NCBI RefSeq assembly: GCF_901000735.1
Contig: NC_081541.1
Location: 28,636,813 to 28,700,812 of the forward strand
Length of the DNA stretch: 64,000 nt
Direction: 5' to 3'
Source of the DNA: Corylus avellana
Lineage: Eukaryota; Streptophyta; Magnoliopsida; Fagales; Betulaceae
The notes beneath the pieces are model-generated. The model was not told the origin of the DNA. It was given only the letters and a program-made list of their open reading frames with translations, and made no database searches. A program made the translations under genes and the position numbers. Below, one piece after another: positions 44,922-56,343 of this stretch (within the stretch, counting starts at the first letter, position 1; each line of letters starts with the position of its first letter).

Positions 44922-46824
44922 TATGTCTCTCTCACAAGGCTCCTACAAGATCACTACCTCTCCAAGTAACTCCTTAGTCATGATACCTTCTCATTTACCT
45001 ACCGCATCATATATGCCAACTGAACTCCATTCAGCTCCACAACCTCCCCCCTCACATCCTTCTGACCAACCCCATACTAGTCTCACTAAATCCTCACCTA
45101 CTGACCAACCTCCTCTCTCACCTTGTCATCTAGAATCATCCTCTCACCACACTCCACCTATTATCCCAGCTCCTAGAATGATTACTAGATCCCAAATAGG
45201 TCATCTTAGACCAAAAGAGTTCCCTGGCTTCAAATTGTTCCAACACATCAAACACCCCCTGTTAGTCTTTCAAGCCAATCTGCTACCCTCAGAACCATCC
45301 ACTTACAAACAAGCTGCTACCAAACCAGAATGGAGGGATGCCATGTCCCTCGAGTATAATGCTTTTCTTTCCAATCAAACCTAGACCCTCTGACCTAGGC
45401 CTTCTCATCAAAATGTGGTCAGAAACAAATGGGTTTTCAAAATCAAACAAAAACCATATGGCACTGTGGACAGGTCCAAGGCATGCTTAGTTGCTAAAGG
45501 TTTTGAGAAGTTGAGTGGTGTGGACTACTATGAGACATTCTTCCCTGTTGTGAAACCTGCCACCATTCGTTTGGTTCTAGCTTTGGCAGTCCAATTTGAT
45601 TGGAGTATCAAATAGCTTGATATCTCAAATGCCTTCCTTCATGGCATTCCGAATGAAGAGGTGTAGATGGAGCAACCTCCAGGTTTTGTTCATCCTTCAT
45701 ATCCTGATCATGTTTACAAATTGAACAAGTCTCTCTATGGCTTAAAGCAGGCACCTAGAGCCTAGTTCACTCATCTGTCCCAGGCCTTGCTGGATATTGG
45801 CTTCTCTGATTCACAAGTTGATCCCTCTCTCTTTACTTATCATGCTGGACCTATTCACATCTTCTTCTAGTCTATGTGGATGATATCATTTCACAAGCAA
45901 TCACTCCACTACTCTTACTGTCATTATTAGCAAATTGCAGGCTAACTTTTCCATGAAAGACCTTGGTTCCCTCACTTACTTCCTTAGAATTCAAGCCACT
46001 CGAGACTCTGCAGGCCTTCATCTTCGACAATCCATGTACATTCTTGATCTTCTTGCTAGAGCTCAGATGACAGAATGCAAACCTTATTCAGCTCCCTGCA
46101 GTGCTGGTTCCAAAATGTCCACATTTGATGGAGAACTTCTCTATAACCATACTGAATATAGACATATTGTAGGTGATCTGCAGTATGTGAATCTCACCAT
46201 ACCAGATACTACATACTTCGTAAACCAACCTTGTCAACACATGCATGCTCCAACTTCAATTCACCTCACAGCAGCGAAACGAGTTTTTAGATATCTCAAG
46301 GGTTCTGTTGATTTTGGTCTTTAGTATGGCAAAGGTCCTCCCACCATCACCACCTGTTGTGATTCTGATTGGGCTGGTAACCCTAATCACAGGAGATCCA
46401 TCACTGGTTTTGGTGTTTTCTTTGGCCCAAATTTAATCTCTTGGTCAGCCAAGAAGCAGCATATGGTCTCTAGGTCCAGTATAGAGGCAGAATATCGTTC
46501 CCTTTCCCTTGCAACATCTGAAATGTTCTAGCTTCGCATGCACCTCAAGGAACTACAAACCAGTCTCCCCTCTCCTCCCACTCTCTAGTGTGATAACTCA
46601 GGAGCTCCTGCTTTGGCCTCTAATCTAGTCTTTCATGCATGCACCAAACATATTGAGGTGGATGTCCACTTTTTCTAAGAGAAAGTTCTTAACCATAACA
46701 TTCAAATCCATCATCTCTCTACTCTTGACCAAGTTGCAAATATCTTCACCAAGGGTCACACTGCTGCAAGGTTTTGCTTTCTCAGGGTCAAACTCATGGT
46801 CCTCCCTCCCATGAGTTTTGGGGT
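44922..46824 (+). pseudogene. Ty1/copia reverse transcriptase and RNase H fragment
   Basis: Plus strand. Begins in the Ser/Pro-rich region after integrase, with RMITRSQIGHLRPKEF, then [47 protein letters not shown], and the Tyr-Val-Asp-Asp core (about 45868-45885, in a shifted frame). RNase H follows with [28 protein letters not shown] and DQVANIFTKG. Stops occur at 45382, 45613, 45664, 45762, 46322, 46528 and 46587. Gag, protease and integrase are missing. It joins GLP G directly without a visible LTR. Confidence 0.88.
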
Positions 46825-47329
46825 TGTTAAGAGTAAACCAGAAGATCAAATGAAGGCCAAGGATAATCAAGAAACTCTACCTAATACACGTGACAAACAC
46901 CATATTTTTCATGCAACCTTGACTCCTACAGCAGCCACTAGAAAAACTTCACATCACAACAACCTTTCTTCCTCAATTCATCGAAACCTGCTCCCCACTT
47001 TTGCACACATAAGTAGCCTACAACAGCAGCCTATTTTTCTTAATTTCTGCTGACCTGCAGCAGCCTTTCATTCTCATTTCATGCTGCAATTCCAACTCCT
47101 TAAGTTATGGCTGATTTTCCTCCAGCAATGTCATCAACTCTGAGTTCCTAATTTTCCTTTCTCTACCATTTCTTCATTTCGTGTTTTATCAATCTTGTAA
47201 AGTTATGTCTAGTCTTTCTTCTTGTAATCACCATGCCTTGTAATTACACTTGAGCCTATTGGCTATAAATACTTAATACACTTGCTGTTATTGGTTAAGA
47301 AAACCAAAATAGTTTCTCTCAAACTGTCA
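46825..47329 (+). repeat. Probable 3' LTR of the copia fragment
   Basis: Begins TGTTAAGAG just after GGGG at the end of pol, and has a TATA-like GGCTATAAATAC at 47261 and pyrimidine-rich end. The exact right edge (47321 or 47329) is uncertain because no partner LTR is present. Confidence 0.5.
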
Positions 47330-47736
47330 CCATTCCGAATGAATTGGAGAGGATCCAGTACATTTCGGTGTTGTGTATGAGTTGATCGAAGAGGGCATAT
47401 GACCGCTAGAACTTGAAATTTGGGAGATTGAGAGGACAAAATGAAATGTGTCCTAATGTTAACTTATTGGTATAGTACAAATAGGACACATTGTCCTTAA
47501 GAAACATATAGGACACATTTTCCAAATGTTAAATTATTCGTATAGTACATATAGGAGATAGCTCGATATTAGAATGTTCTATTCCAATATGCTTTTGTTT
47601 TCTAATTCTTTGACAGGAAATTAAGCTGCATCTAACATCTAAAGAGCAGACTTCATGTCTGAAATCTTTAATCGGAGTTTGATCTTCTGTTGTAAACGAA
47701 ATACACCAGAAACATTAAATTGCATGAATTTATTCC
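47330..47736. other. Intergenic, holds left copy of a 75-bp direct repeat
   Basis: No gene. 47665-47736 recurs at 49726-49802 on the other side of the next CACTA element. Confidence 0.6.
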
Positions 47737-49697
47737 CACTACCAAAAATGAATTTTGTTTTGATAAGGTATTTTTGATGTGTTAGGTAGTCTGATACGCC
47801 ACTAAACTTTATTAACATGTCATTATTGACGTGTGTCGAGCATTAAAAATATGGGTGTCAAAAACGTTGTGTGGCGATAGTGGAGGAATGGGTGGCCGAC
47901 GGTGAAAAAATTGTTGAGAAGGGAGAAGCGTGCGAGCTGTGAGTGGGAGGAGGAAGAAAGAAGAGGGAAAAGAAAAGAAAATGAGCTGGCATGGGGATCC
48001 GTGGCCAGATCTAAATTGTGACACGTGAAGAATTCAAGTGGCACATCAAGAATTTCTGACGTGCCACATGTAGCACGTCAGAAAAAGGTTGACGCGCCAC
48101 ATGTGGCACATCAATAAATTCTAAAGTGTCACATGTGGCACGTCAGAAAATGACTGACTAATTAAAATAATTACCTAACTTAATTACCATAAATAGCTAT
48201 ATATGTTTTTAACCTAGCTAATTAATTATGGTAAGCTACTATAATTACGGTAAGTTAATTATTTAGTTAACTTACCATAATTAGTCCGGTTTTTAATTAT
48301 GGTAATTACCATAATTAAAACACAGCTAATTATATATGGTAACTACTTAATTATTTAATTGGTATTTAAGTTTTATAAAACCTAGCTGGCTACTAATTAA
48401 CTATTTAATTTTTAAAAAGAAATAAATAAAAAGTGCCTCTTATATCATTTGATTTTTTGATAGTTCATGAAAGATATATTTACCCTATAATATATATATA
48501 CTTAACAGCTATAGCTAGCTAGATAGATTCGAAGCTCGCTAATTATTTCAACTAACATATATACGTACCCTAGCTAGCTATATATATATATATATATATG
48601 AAAGGTCTAATTAAACATGTAGGATTAATTTTGAAGTAAAAATAATCAATCCATGTGAAGTTTTCGTATATTGTGAAAGGCCTTAATATATATAAATTAT
48701 AAGCCTATAATTCAAACACATTAAATTTTATGATTTATATATATATATATTACGGAAACAATAAAATTAATTACAATAATCATTATACACATAGCAATTA
48801 AATTTTGTTATTAATTATTAATTGTTATGGATAGGAATTTTCTCCAATCCGGTATGGAGGAAATCTAGATTAAATTTAATGTGCCTTTTAAATGTTTATA
48901 AACAATTGGCACTATTTTATATGGGTTGGAAGATATTTCCTCCATACCGGTTTGAAGGGAATTTCTGAATGTCCAATTGTTATTAATCGTTAATTTTTAT
49001 TAAAAAAAATTTTATCAAATTTTTGTTATTAATTGTTATTAATAGTTAATCATTATTTGTTATTAATTTTTATTAATCGTTAATTTTTTTAAAAAAAAAT
49101 ACATAATTTTTTTAATTATTTTTTAACGTGGAAACAATGGCACATCAATAAATATTGGCGTGTCAAAATGGTACGTCAATAAATATTGATGTGTCAAAAT
49201 GACACGCAAATATTTACAGACGTGGCGGAATGGCACGTCAATAATTTATTGACATGTTAAAATAACACGTCAATATTTATTGACGTGCCATTTTGACACG
49301 TCAATAAATATTGATGTGTCATTTTAACACGTCAATAAATATTGACACGTCAATATTTATTGACGTGTGATAGTTCTCCACATCACTATATTAAATTATT
49401 TAAATATAATTTTTAAAAATTAAATTGAATTTAAATTTAGCAATGTGGAAAATATTTGACACGTCAATATTTAGTGACGTGTTAAAATGACACATCAATA
49501 TTTATTGACGTGTCAAAATGGCACATCAATATTTATTAACGTGCCATTTTAACACGTCACTAAATATTGATGTGGCGCATTCAACACGTCAATAAAATAA
49601 TTATTGATGTGCTTCTTTTGCCACATCAATAATTATTGACGTGACAAAAGGTGGATTACTATTTGCCACATCAAAAAACATAATTTTTTTTGTTGTG
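47737..49697. mobile_element. Non-autonomous CACTA element, 1.96 kb
   Basis: Left end CACTACCAAAAATG and right end TTTTTTTTGTTGTG are degenerate CACTA termini, flanked by TCC and GCC. Left and right subterminal regions (48056-48150, 49130-49670) are crowded with inverted pairs such as TGACGTGCC / GGCACGTCA and TTGACGTG / CACGTCAA. A second copy of the target region at about 49790-49815 lacks the element and serves as an empty site. No transposase. Confidence 0.75.
48833..48966. mobile_element. Small MITE nested in the CACTA element
   Basis: Inverted arms of about 30 bp: left GGTATGGAGGAAAT, right ATTTCCTCCATACC, with GGAATTTTCTCC / GGGAATTTC outer ends; 134 bp in total. Confidence 0.6.
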
Positions 49698-50099
49698 GCC
49701 CCAAACAACCTAAAAGAACCTTTTAAATCTTAAATTCGAGTTAGATCTTCTGTTGTAAATGAAATACACCAGAATCATTAAGTTGCATGAATTTATTCCC
49801 CCAACAACCTAAAAAAACTTTCAAACCTTGAAAAAAATAAAATAAAATAAAATAAAATAAATAAAAAAGGAAAAAAAAAAAAAGAGTAGCTAGACAAGAC
49901 AAGAATATACCAAATGCCATAGAGAATGGTAGTATCTGGGAAAGCTTTTTCTAGCAGAGCAAAAGAAGATAATCTTAATGAGATAAGATAACATCATTTG
50001 ACTTGGAGCATTTCACGCAGTATGAACATCTAAATTTGCGTAGAATGCATCAAATCAATATAATAATTTCGCAACTCAAAACATAATTAAGTGCTCGTA
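49698..50099. other. Spacer between two CACTA elements
   Basis: Contains the right copy of the 75-bp direct repeat (49726-49802). No gene. Confidence 0.6.
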
Positions 50100-50859
50100 A
50101 TACACTACAGGAAAATTGGTCTTTAGTGACCATATTTTTAACGACGACTCAAAAGTCGTCGCTATTGCCCAATATCAGCGACGACAATTTCTTGTCGTCG
50201 CTAATTTCGTTAAAATAAATTTGGAAACAGCGACGACTAGATGTTGTCGCTGATATGTGGTTGCTAACGTCGGAATAATATTTTTTTCTCAAGCGCGAAA
50301 AGGACCGCCAAAAATGTTGTGACGGGTCCAGATCATTAGCGACGACAATGTCGTCACTAAATAATTAAAGAAAAATTATTAAAAGCATAATTAGCGACGA
50401 CATTGTCGTCGCTAACGAGAATTCTCTTTTGCGACGACAGTGTCGTCGCTAAATAATGACAGAAAAATTATTAAAATAATAATTAGCGACGACATCGTCG
50501 TCGCTAATGAGAATTTTAATTAGCGACGACATTGTCGTCGCTAAATAATAAAATAAAAATTATTAAAAGCATAATTAGCGACGACATTGTCGTCGCTAAC
50601 GAGAATTCTCTTTTGCGACGACAGTGTCGTCGCTAAATAATGACAGAAAAATTATTAAAATAATAATTAGCGACGACATCGAATTGTCGTCGCTAAATAA
50701 TAAAATAAAAATGATTAAAATCTCAATTAGCGACGACAATGTCGTTGCTAAATATATTTCTTGAAATAAGAATCATAATTAGTGATGATAGTCTCGTCGC
50801 AACTTTTAAAAGATTAACCGATTGACCATAATGGTTCTGAAGAAAGAAAAAAAAAAAAA

Positions 50860-51500
50860 AAAAAGGATTTAGTGTATTAGTTAGATCGATCATGATAAGA
50901 TCAATCGATTAATCATTAGTCCGATTGATCGTGATAATCTCAATTGATCAATCCAAATGCATTAGTGTGATTGATCGTGATACAATTAAATGATCGATCC
51001 AATTTGATACAATTGAATGTTCGATCAAACATCCTATTTCTCTTAGTATATTAGTCTGATTGATCATGACAAGATTAACCGATCGACCCAAGTGTAGTAT
51101 TAGTGTGGTTGATCGTGATACAATCAATTGATTGATCCAATTTGACAAAATTGATTGCTCGATCAAACATCTGATTGCTCTTAGTGTATTCGTCTAATCG
51201 ATCATGATAAGATCAAACGATTGATCATTAGTCCAATTGATCGTGATAATCTCAATCGATCAATCCAAGTGCAATATTAGTGTGATTGATCGTGATACAA
51301 TCAATTGATTGATCCAATTTGACAAAATTGATTGCTCGATCAAACATCTGATTGCTCTTAGTGTATTCGTCTAATTGATCATGATAAGATCAACCGATTG
51401 ATCATTAGTCCGATTGATCGTGATAATCTCAATCGATTGATCCAAGTGCAATATTAGTGTGATTGATCGTGATACAATCAAATGATCGATCTAATTTACT
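50860..51500. repeat. 176-bp tandem repeats rich in GATC
   Basis: About three and a half units of 176-177 bp; ATTAGTGTGRTTGATCGTGA begins at about 51099, 51275 and 51452. Within each unit, half-units built on GATTGATCGTGATA and CAATCGATCAATC alternate, so the array is rich in inverted GATC words. Confidence 0.85.
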
Positions 51501-51613
51501 ATTTAATTATGATACATCATATCATAATTACTTTTTCAATCATGACCATCAAAACATTGCTTATAATTTATTATATTTTGATTCTTAATTTCTTGATATA
51601 TGAAGTGACCTTA

Positions 51614-51616
<3 letters not shown>

Positions 51617-51652
<36 letters not shown>
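51617..51652. repeat. (TA)n microsatellite
   Basis: Thirty-six bases of TA repeats inside the CACTA element. Confidence 0.95.
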
Positions 51653-51658
<6 letters not shown>

Positions 51659-52879
51659 GTTTTCAAATGTATATATATTTCATTTATTCCTACGCTTAAT
51701 TAATTTTTATGTATATGAACATCCGATCGATCCTAGTGAATTGGTTTGATTGATCGCTATTTTTATTTTAATTATTGGTGAATTTCTTTTATATTAATTA
51801 TTGGTGTATTTTTTATTTTTATTTCAAAAATTTAAGCTATTAATAAATTATAAAAAAATATCTTGTGAATTATATTTTTCCTTGAAAATGACTTTTATAC
51901 CCTTATAAATGTTATAAAATTTCAAATTTACCCTACATTTTTAATTAAAATTATTTTTAAAAAATTAAAGTAATTAGCGGCGACTTTGGTCGCCGCTGAT
52001 GTGAGTGCAGAAAAAGCGCCAACCAGTAGCGCGGTTTCTGAAATTTTTGAACAAAAATTTCATACATGATACACCGCGTATCATGTATGGTATCTCTTCT
52101 TCTCTGTGTAGTTACATATGGTATCGATGAGTTGTACAAGTTATCAGTTCTTACATCTGGGAAGCCTTCTTTGTAATCCTTTGTTTGCTTAGCTACATAT
52201 GAAGTTTAATTTCTCAAGGAACATTGTTGTTGATGTATGCCTTCTTTGGCAAGTGCTTAAAAACTTGACAATTATGTAGTTTTATCGGGCTATTTTTTAG
52301 ACTTCTTCACTTGTAATTAACTCTGTTTTAGACCTTTTAACATATTTAATTAGAAAGAGTTCTTAAGTAAGCTTTAACATATTGTTATGTTTAGATCATT
52401 TATACCTAACAATTTAAAACATTAATCGGCCAAAAAGAAAAGCATTTGATGTTGACGACAACGATCATTAGAAACACAAATGTGTGGGTCATTAGCGACG
52501 ACAAATGTCGTCGCTGATGTGTGCTAAATGTTGTTGCTGATATGTGCATCATCAGCGACGACATTTGTCGTCGCTGATGTGTGAGTCATCAGCGACGACA
52601 ATGTCGTCGCTGATATATGCGTCATCAGCGACGACATTGACTTTAACAAGTATTTTCAACGACAAAATTTGATAGTTATTAGCGACGACATTTGTCGTCG
52701 CTGATAATTATTAATAGCGACGACATTGAATGTCGTCGCTGTTTAGTCTTTAACGACGGATTACTTGCAACGACTGGGAGCGACAACCATAGTCGTCGCT
52801 GATGACCATCAGCGACGACATGTGGGCCTTTAGCGACGACTCAGGGTCGTCACTAAAGAGCTATTTTCCTGTAGTGATA

Positions 52880-53286
52880 GTCATGGCATACGAGCAACCC
52901 TGATGCCTGCTGGCTGCTCTCCCCCTACATTATTTCAAAGCTTAATATATATTTTAAATGGCTAGTTAGGACAGGGTCAACTATATAGAGGTGAGGTGCT
53001 TCATGCATTTTAATTAATTTATAATATATTATCTCTATAAAAGTAACATTAATAGAACATATTTCCCGCTGTTCCATTAATTGAAGTGGTCGAATTTGGC
53101 TGCAATATTTCTAATCTCTGCAAATTTAAGTGGTTAAGTAATGGCCGGTTCAACCACTGAATAAAAGATCGTCACCCTATGTTGAAGATTTACCAACTCT
53201 TATGTGATTGTGGGAAAAAAAAAAAAAAAACATGTCTTACAGGCTCCATCTAGTGAAAAACATGGACCGGTTCATTCACTCCCGGC
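52880..53286. other. Promoter region of GLP H
   Basis: Contains the segment (about 53055-53260) that recurs inverted at 40890-41030 and 55540-55690. A poly(A) run at 53216-53230. No gene. Confidence 0.6.
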
Positions 53287-53294
53287 TATAAATA
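53287..53294 (+). promoter_or_regulatory. TATA box of GLP H
   Basis: TATAAATA 74 bp upstream of the ATG at 53361. Confidence 0.7.
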
Positions 53295-53360
53295 GATATG
53301 TTCCCATGCAACATCTCTCACTTCTCACAAAACCAAAAATTCACATAATAAAGAAGAAGG

Positions 53361-54129
53361 ATGAAAGGGTTTCCTAATTGCCTTGTAGCTTTGGCACTCA
53401 TGGCTTTGGCATGCTCCATTGCCTCTGCCTATGACCCAGCTCCTCTGCAAGACTTTTGTGTTGCACTTAACAGTACAGCTGATGCTGGTATCTACACCTT
53501 CTTCTTCTTGATTGTTTGGATCTACGTATATCAATTGTAATTATGCTAGGAGGATTACTTAAATATGTAAGTGTCTTGTGATATTAACGAACTTTTTATT
53601 TTTTTATTTTTTACTTTTTTCTGCAGTATTTGTGAATGGAAAGTTCTGCAAGGACCCAAAGCTTGTCACTGCCAACGATTTCTTCTTTCCGGGGTTAAAC
53701 ACTCCTAGAAGCACCGCAAGTCAACTCGGGTCGAATGTCACTCTTTTGGACGTGTCCAAAATACCTGGCCTCAACACACTAGGCGTATCCCTAGCCCACA
53801 TAGACTTTGCACCATACGGCCTAAATCCACCTCACACTCACCCTCGTGCCACCGAGATTCTAGTAGTCGTAGAGGGTACTCTATTCGTTGGCTTTGTGAC
53901 ATCCAACCCGGATAACCGCCTCATCACCAAAACTCTATACCCGGGAGATGTCTTTGTCTTCCCAATTGGTCTCATTCACTTTCAGTTTAATGTTGGAAAC
54001 ACGAATGCTGTATCTTTCTCCGGTCTTGGCAGCCAGAATCCTGGGCTCATCGTCATAGCAAAGAACGTTTTTGGAGCCAATCCTCCTATCAATCCGGATG
54101 TTCTCATCAAGGCCTTCCAATTAGAGTAG
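53361..54129 (+). CDS. Germin-like protein H, early stop
   Basis: A more distant GLP. Exon 1 is 53361-53487 (127 bp), intron 139 bp, exon 2 is 53627-54129, giving 209 residues. Signal peptide 1-23 then Tyr-Asp-Pro-Ala-Pro. Cys33 and Cys50, the ligands His112, His114, Glu119 and His160, and sequons at Asn37 and Asn79 are present. The frame ends with a TAG at 54127 where relatives have a sense codon (Arg). If that codon were sense, 12 further residues ending in the usual Leu-Gln-Lys-Lys-Phe region would follow to a TAA at 54166. The missing tail is the C-terminal helix, so oligomer formation may suffer; the cupin core is complete. Could be a recent pseudogene or a tolerated truncation. Confidence 0.88.
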
Positions 54130-54600
54130 AATGTGGTTGACGATCTTCAGAAAAAGTTTGCAGCATAATAATTAGAGAACTATATGTAATGGCCGCAATG
54201 AACCGTTAGACCTAACGGTTTGAATAAAGTACTTTTCCATGTTTCCCTTCTGGTAAGGAGATGGCAATATATAACAATAATGGAATAAAATGGTTGCTTA
54301 TGTACTCTCCTTTTATTTTATTTTTTCGACATATAGCATGCATGGAAACTAAGGTTAATTGGTTGGTGTCATTTTTTTCATTAATGAATAGTGTTCTTTA
54401 AAAAATGACATTAATGGCCAGTTTTTTTTTAGTGGTAGAGCGAGTGCATGATTAAACTTAATAAAATTTTGAATCCACAAAGTGTTTGAGATTTCACTTT
54501 TATCTTTTATTTCATGATACATGCCCTTCGCCTTCCTATTTTCTAAAAAAAATAAATTAACATACATTGAAATAAATAAATAATAAAAAAGGATTCTGAA
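54130..54600. other. 3' flank of GLP H
   Basis: Includes the untranslated C-terminal codons (54130-54168), 3' UTR, and a segment (54465-54600) found inverted at 40730-40865. No other gene. Confidence 0.6.
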
Positions 54601-55500
54601 AAACGCTTAACAACTCCAAAAACTTGTTTATCACAATTTATGCAGAATTAATAATTTGAAGCAATAAACAATTCAATCACCAAAATATATAAAGCAATAA
54701 AGAGGCAGACACAAATATTTTGGTTATGAAGAGGAAACCTTTTAGAAACCAATCTAAAAGTAAAACTTCTCCGGGGCAGCCAAATCCAGGAAATCACTAT
54801 CAAAAGATTATCTCGATATTACATATACTAGGAACACTTACAACCCTTTGTAAGACCTTGGCTCTATAAGATCGACAAGCCTACAACTTGTCTCCTTACT
54901 CACAATCTTCTTCAACGTGATTCTCTTTTACCGGACCCTTCCGATAGACTTCTCAACCGTAGATTTATCAAAGGAATAACTCAAACTTTAAGATATTCAA
55001 TTTAATGCTCACCACATATGATCTCTCCTAGCACAGCTTCTGACGAACTCTCTGGGAGTGAAAATCCGTGTTTCTCTCTTTCTATAGAGGTGTATTTATA
55101 ATAGTCTAACAATCCTTAGACCTAGGACTCAGTTTGAAATCTTTTAAAACTGTTACAGGTACGGGGTGTCCGGACAGTGTAAGTGCATGTCCGGACAGGG
55201 CCTTGCGAGGAAGCAAAAACATGTTTGCTGGAATTGGTGTCCGGACAGCCGAGCAGTATGTTCGGACACCCCCTGCAGAGGAGTGTAATTGGACATTCCA
55301 TCGCTCATTGATCAACACCTTCGATTGATAAGTGTTTGGGGTCAGATTGAGTTAAAACTTTGTAAGGACGTTCATAACACATGAATCCACATTATGAATG
55401 GTGGAAATTGGATTTTGAGCATTCTATATCAATGTTTGAGCCTGTAAGCAGTAACTTCTGCACTTTAAAACCGAATTAAGCCAACAAAAATACTAAAAGA
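54600..55500. repeat. LTR-like repeat with TGTCCGGACA palindromes
   Basis: Sequence with a GAGGAAACC motif, a TATA-like GTATTTATAATAG at 55090 and four copies of the palindrome TGTCCGGACA or a one-base variant (55167, 55188, 55238, 55259). The make-up suggests a solo LTR or TRIM remnant, but no partner or clear ends were found. Short frames on both strands (55106-55328) are not genes. Confidence 0.35.
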
Positions 55501-55529
55501 TTCAAAAGGTTGCTAGTATTATAGCAGTT

Positions 55530-55670
55530 AGTGAATGAACCGGTATGTGTTTTTCACCAGATGGAGCCTGCAAGGCTGCAAGACTTGGTAAGTTATCGAT
55601 TTTTTATTTGTCCACTTAATTTGCACGCTTAGAAATTTAGCCAAATCTGACCACTTCAATTAATGGAACA
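55530..55670 (-). pseudogene. Orphan inverted GLP promoter
   Basis: Reverse complement of the GLP H promoter, including GGTTCATTCACT, a TATA-like CTATAATA (about 55520-55527 on the minus strand) and GACCACTTCAATTAATGG. No GLP coding sequence lies on the downstream (lower-coordinate) side. Confidence 0.6.
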
Positions 55671-55983
55671 GTGTAGTTCTATTGTTCTAATGTAGCTTTT
55701 TCCCACCTTTTATAACAATAAATATTACTTAAACAAGAATATATATACTGTCGTTTTGTTAAATTCCAGGGAAGTCTTCCAATAACACCATGATAAATTC
55801 CTCCAACGACCAGGTTTGAGACAGAAATATAATTAACAATATTCTGTCATGATGTTTCTTACGCGGAATGTTTTTTACACTTTAGGTTGAATTTTTATTT
55901 GATGAATAATATTGATGAGTCATACACCCTGTTATGTCATTAAAAAACTTCAGATATTTTCAACCTTTTATGTGATTGTGCCC

Positions 55984-56036
<53 letters not shown>

Positions 56037-56258
56037 ACATTGTTACTGCATGTTTCTGCCTGCTGTTGTTAATCTGTTCTACACGCAAACACTCAGTCAA
56101 TTCATGATGTTTCGATTAAGAAATATTTTGTTTATAAATTCAGAAGTTCATAGTTTAATGATTTGATATTTCAAAATGCAGTTGACCCATTCAGGAACAA
56201 CTTAATGATTTAGAATCATCCTAAGGTCGTACTATATTTTATTGTTCCTTGTGTGAGT
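55670..56258. repeat. GLP-flank repeat R1, third copy
   Basis: Shared with 41016-41520 and 25582-25832; an (AT)n run of about 48 bp at 55986-56034 marks the site where the CACTA element at 25581 inserted in its own copy. Confidence 0.7.
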
Positions 56259-56305
56259 AACAAATACTTTCTAACTCCAACCTGTAAAATCGGAATAGTA
56301 AGAAT

Positions 56306-56343
<38 letters not shown>

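Larger units (their letters stand above)
50103..52876. mobile_element. Non-autonomous CACTA element with AGCGACGACA repeats, 2.77 kb
   Basis: The ends CACTACAGGAAAATTGGTCT and its near reverse complement at 52849-52876 are flanked by ATA on both sides (50100-50102, 52877-52879). Both subterminal regions consist of many palindromic units of AGCGACGACA...TGTCGTCGCT (50145-50800 and 52490-52860). The interior has a 176-bp satellite (50860-51500), an (AT)n run and AT-rich sequence. No transposase is encoded. Confidence 0.9.

Noticed and set aside
47812..48044. Two minus-strand frames rich in Ser and Phe
   Set aside because: They fall in a purine-rich part of the CACTA derivative and are low complexity.
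50145..50760. Palindromic repeat array resembling CRISPR or a tRNA cluster
   Set aside because: It lies within exact CACTA ends with a target duplication; these are subterminal repeats.
55106..55328. Overlapping frames on both strands around the TGTCCGGACA palindromes
   Set aside because: Symmetry of the palindromes opens both strands; no domain or start context.
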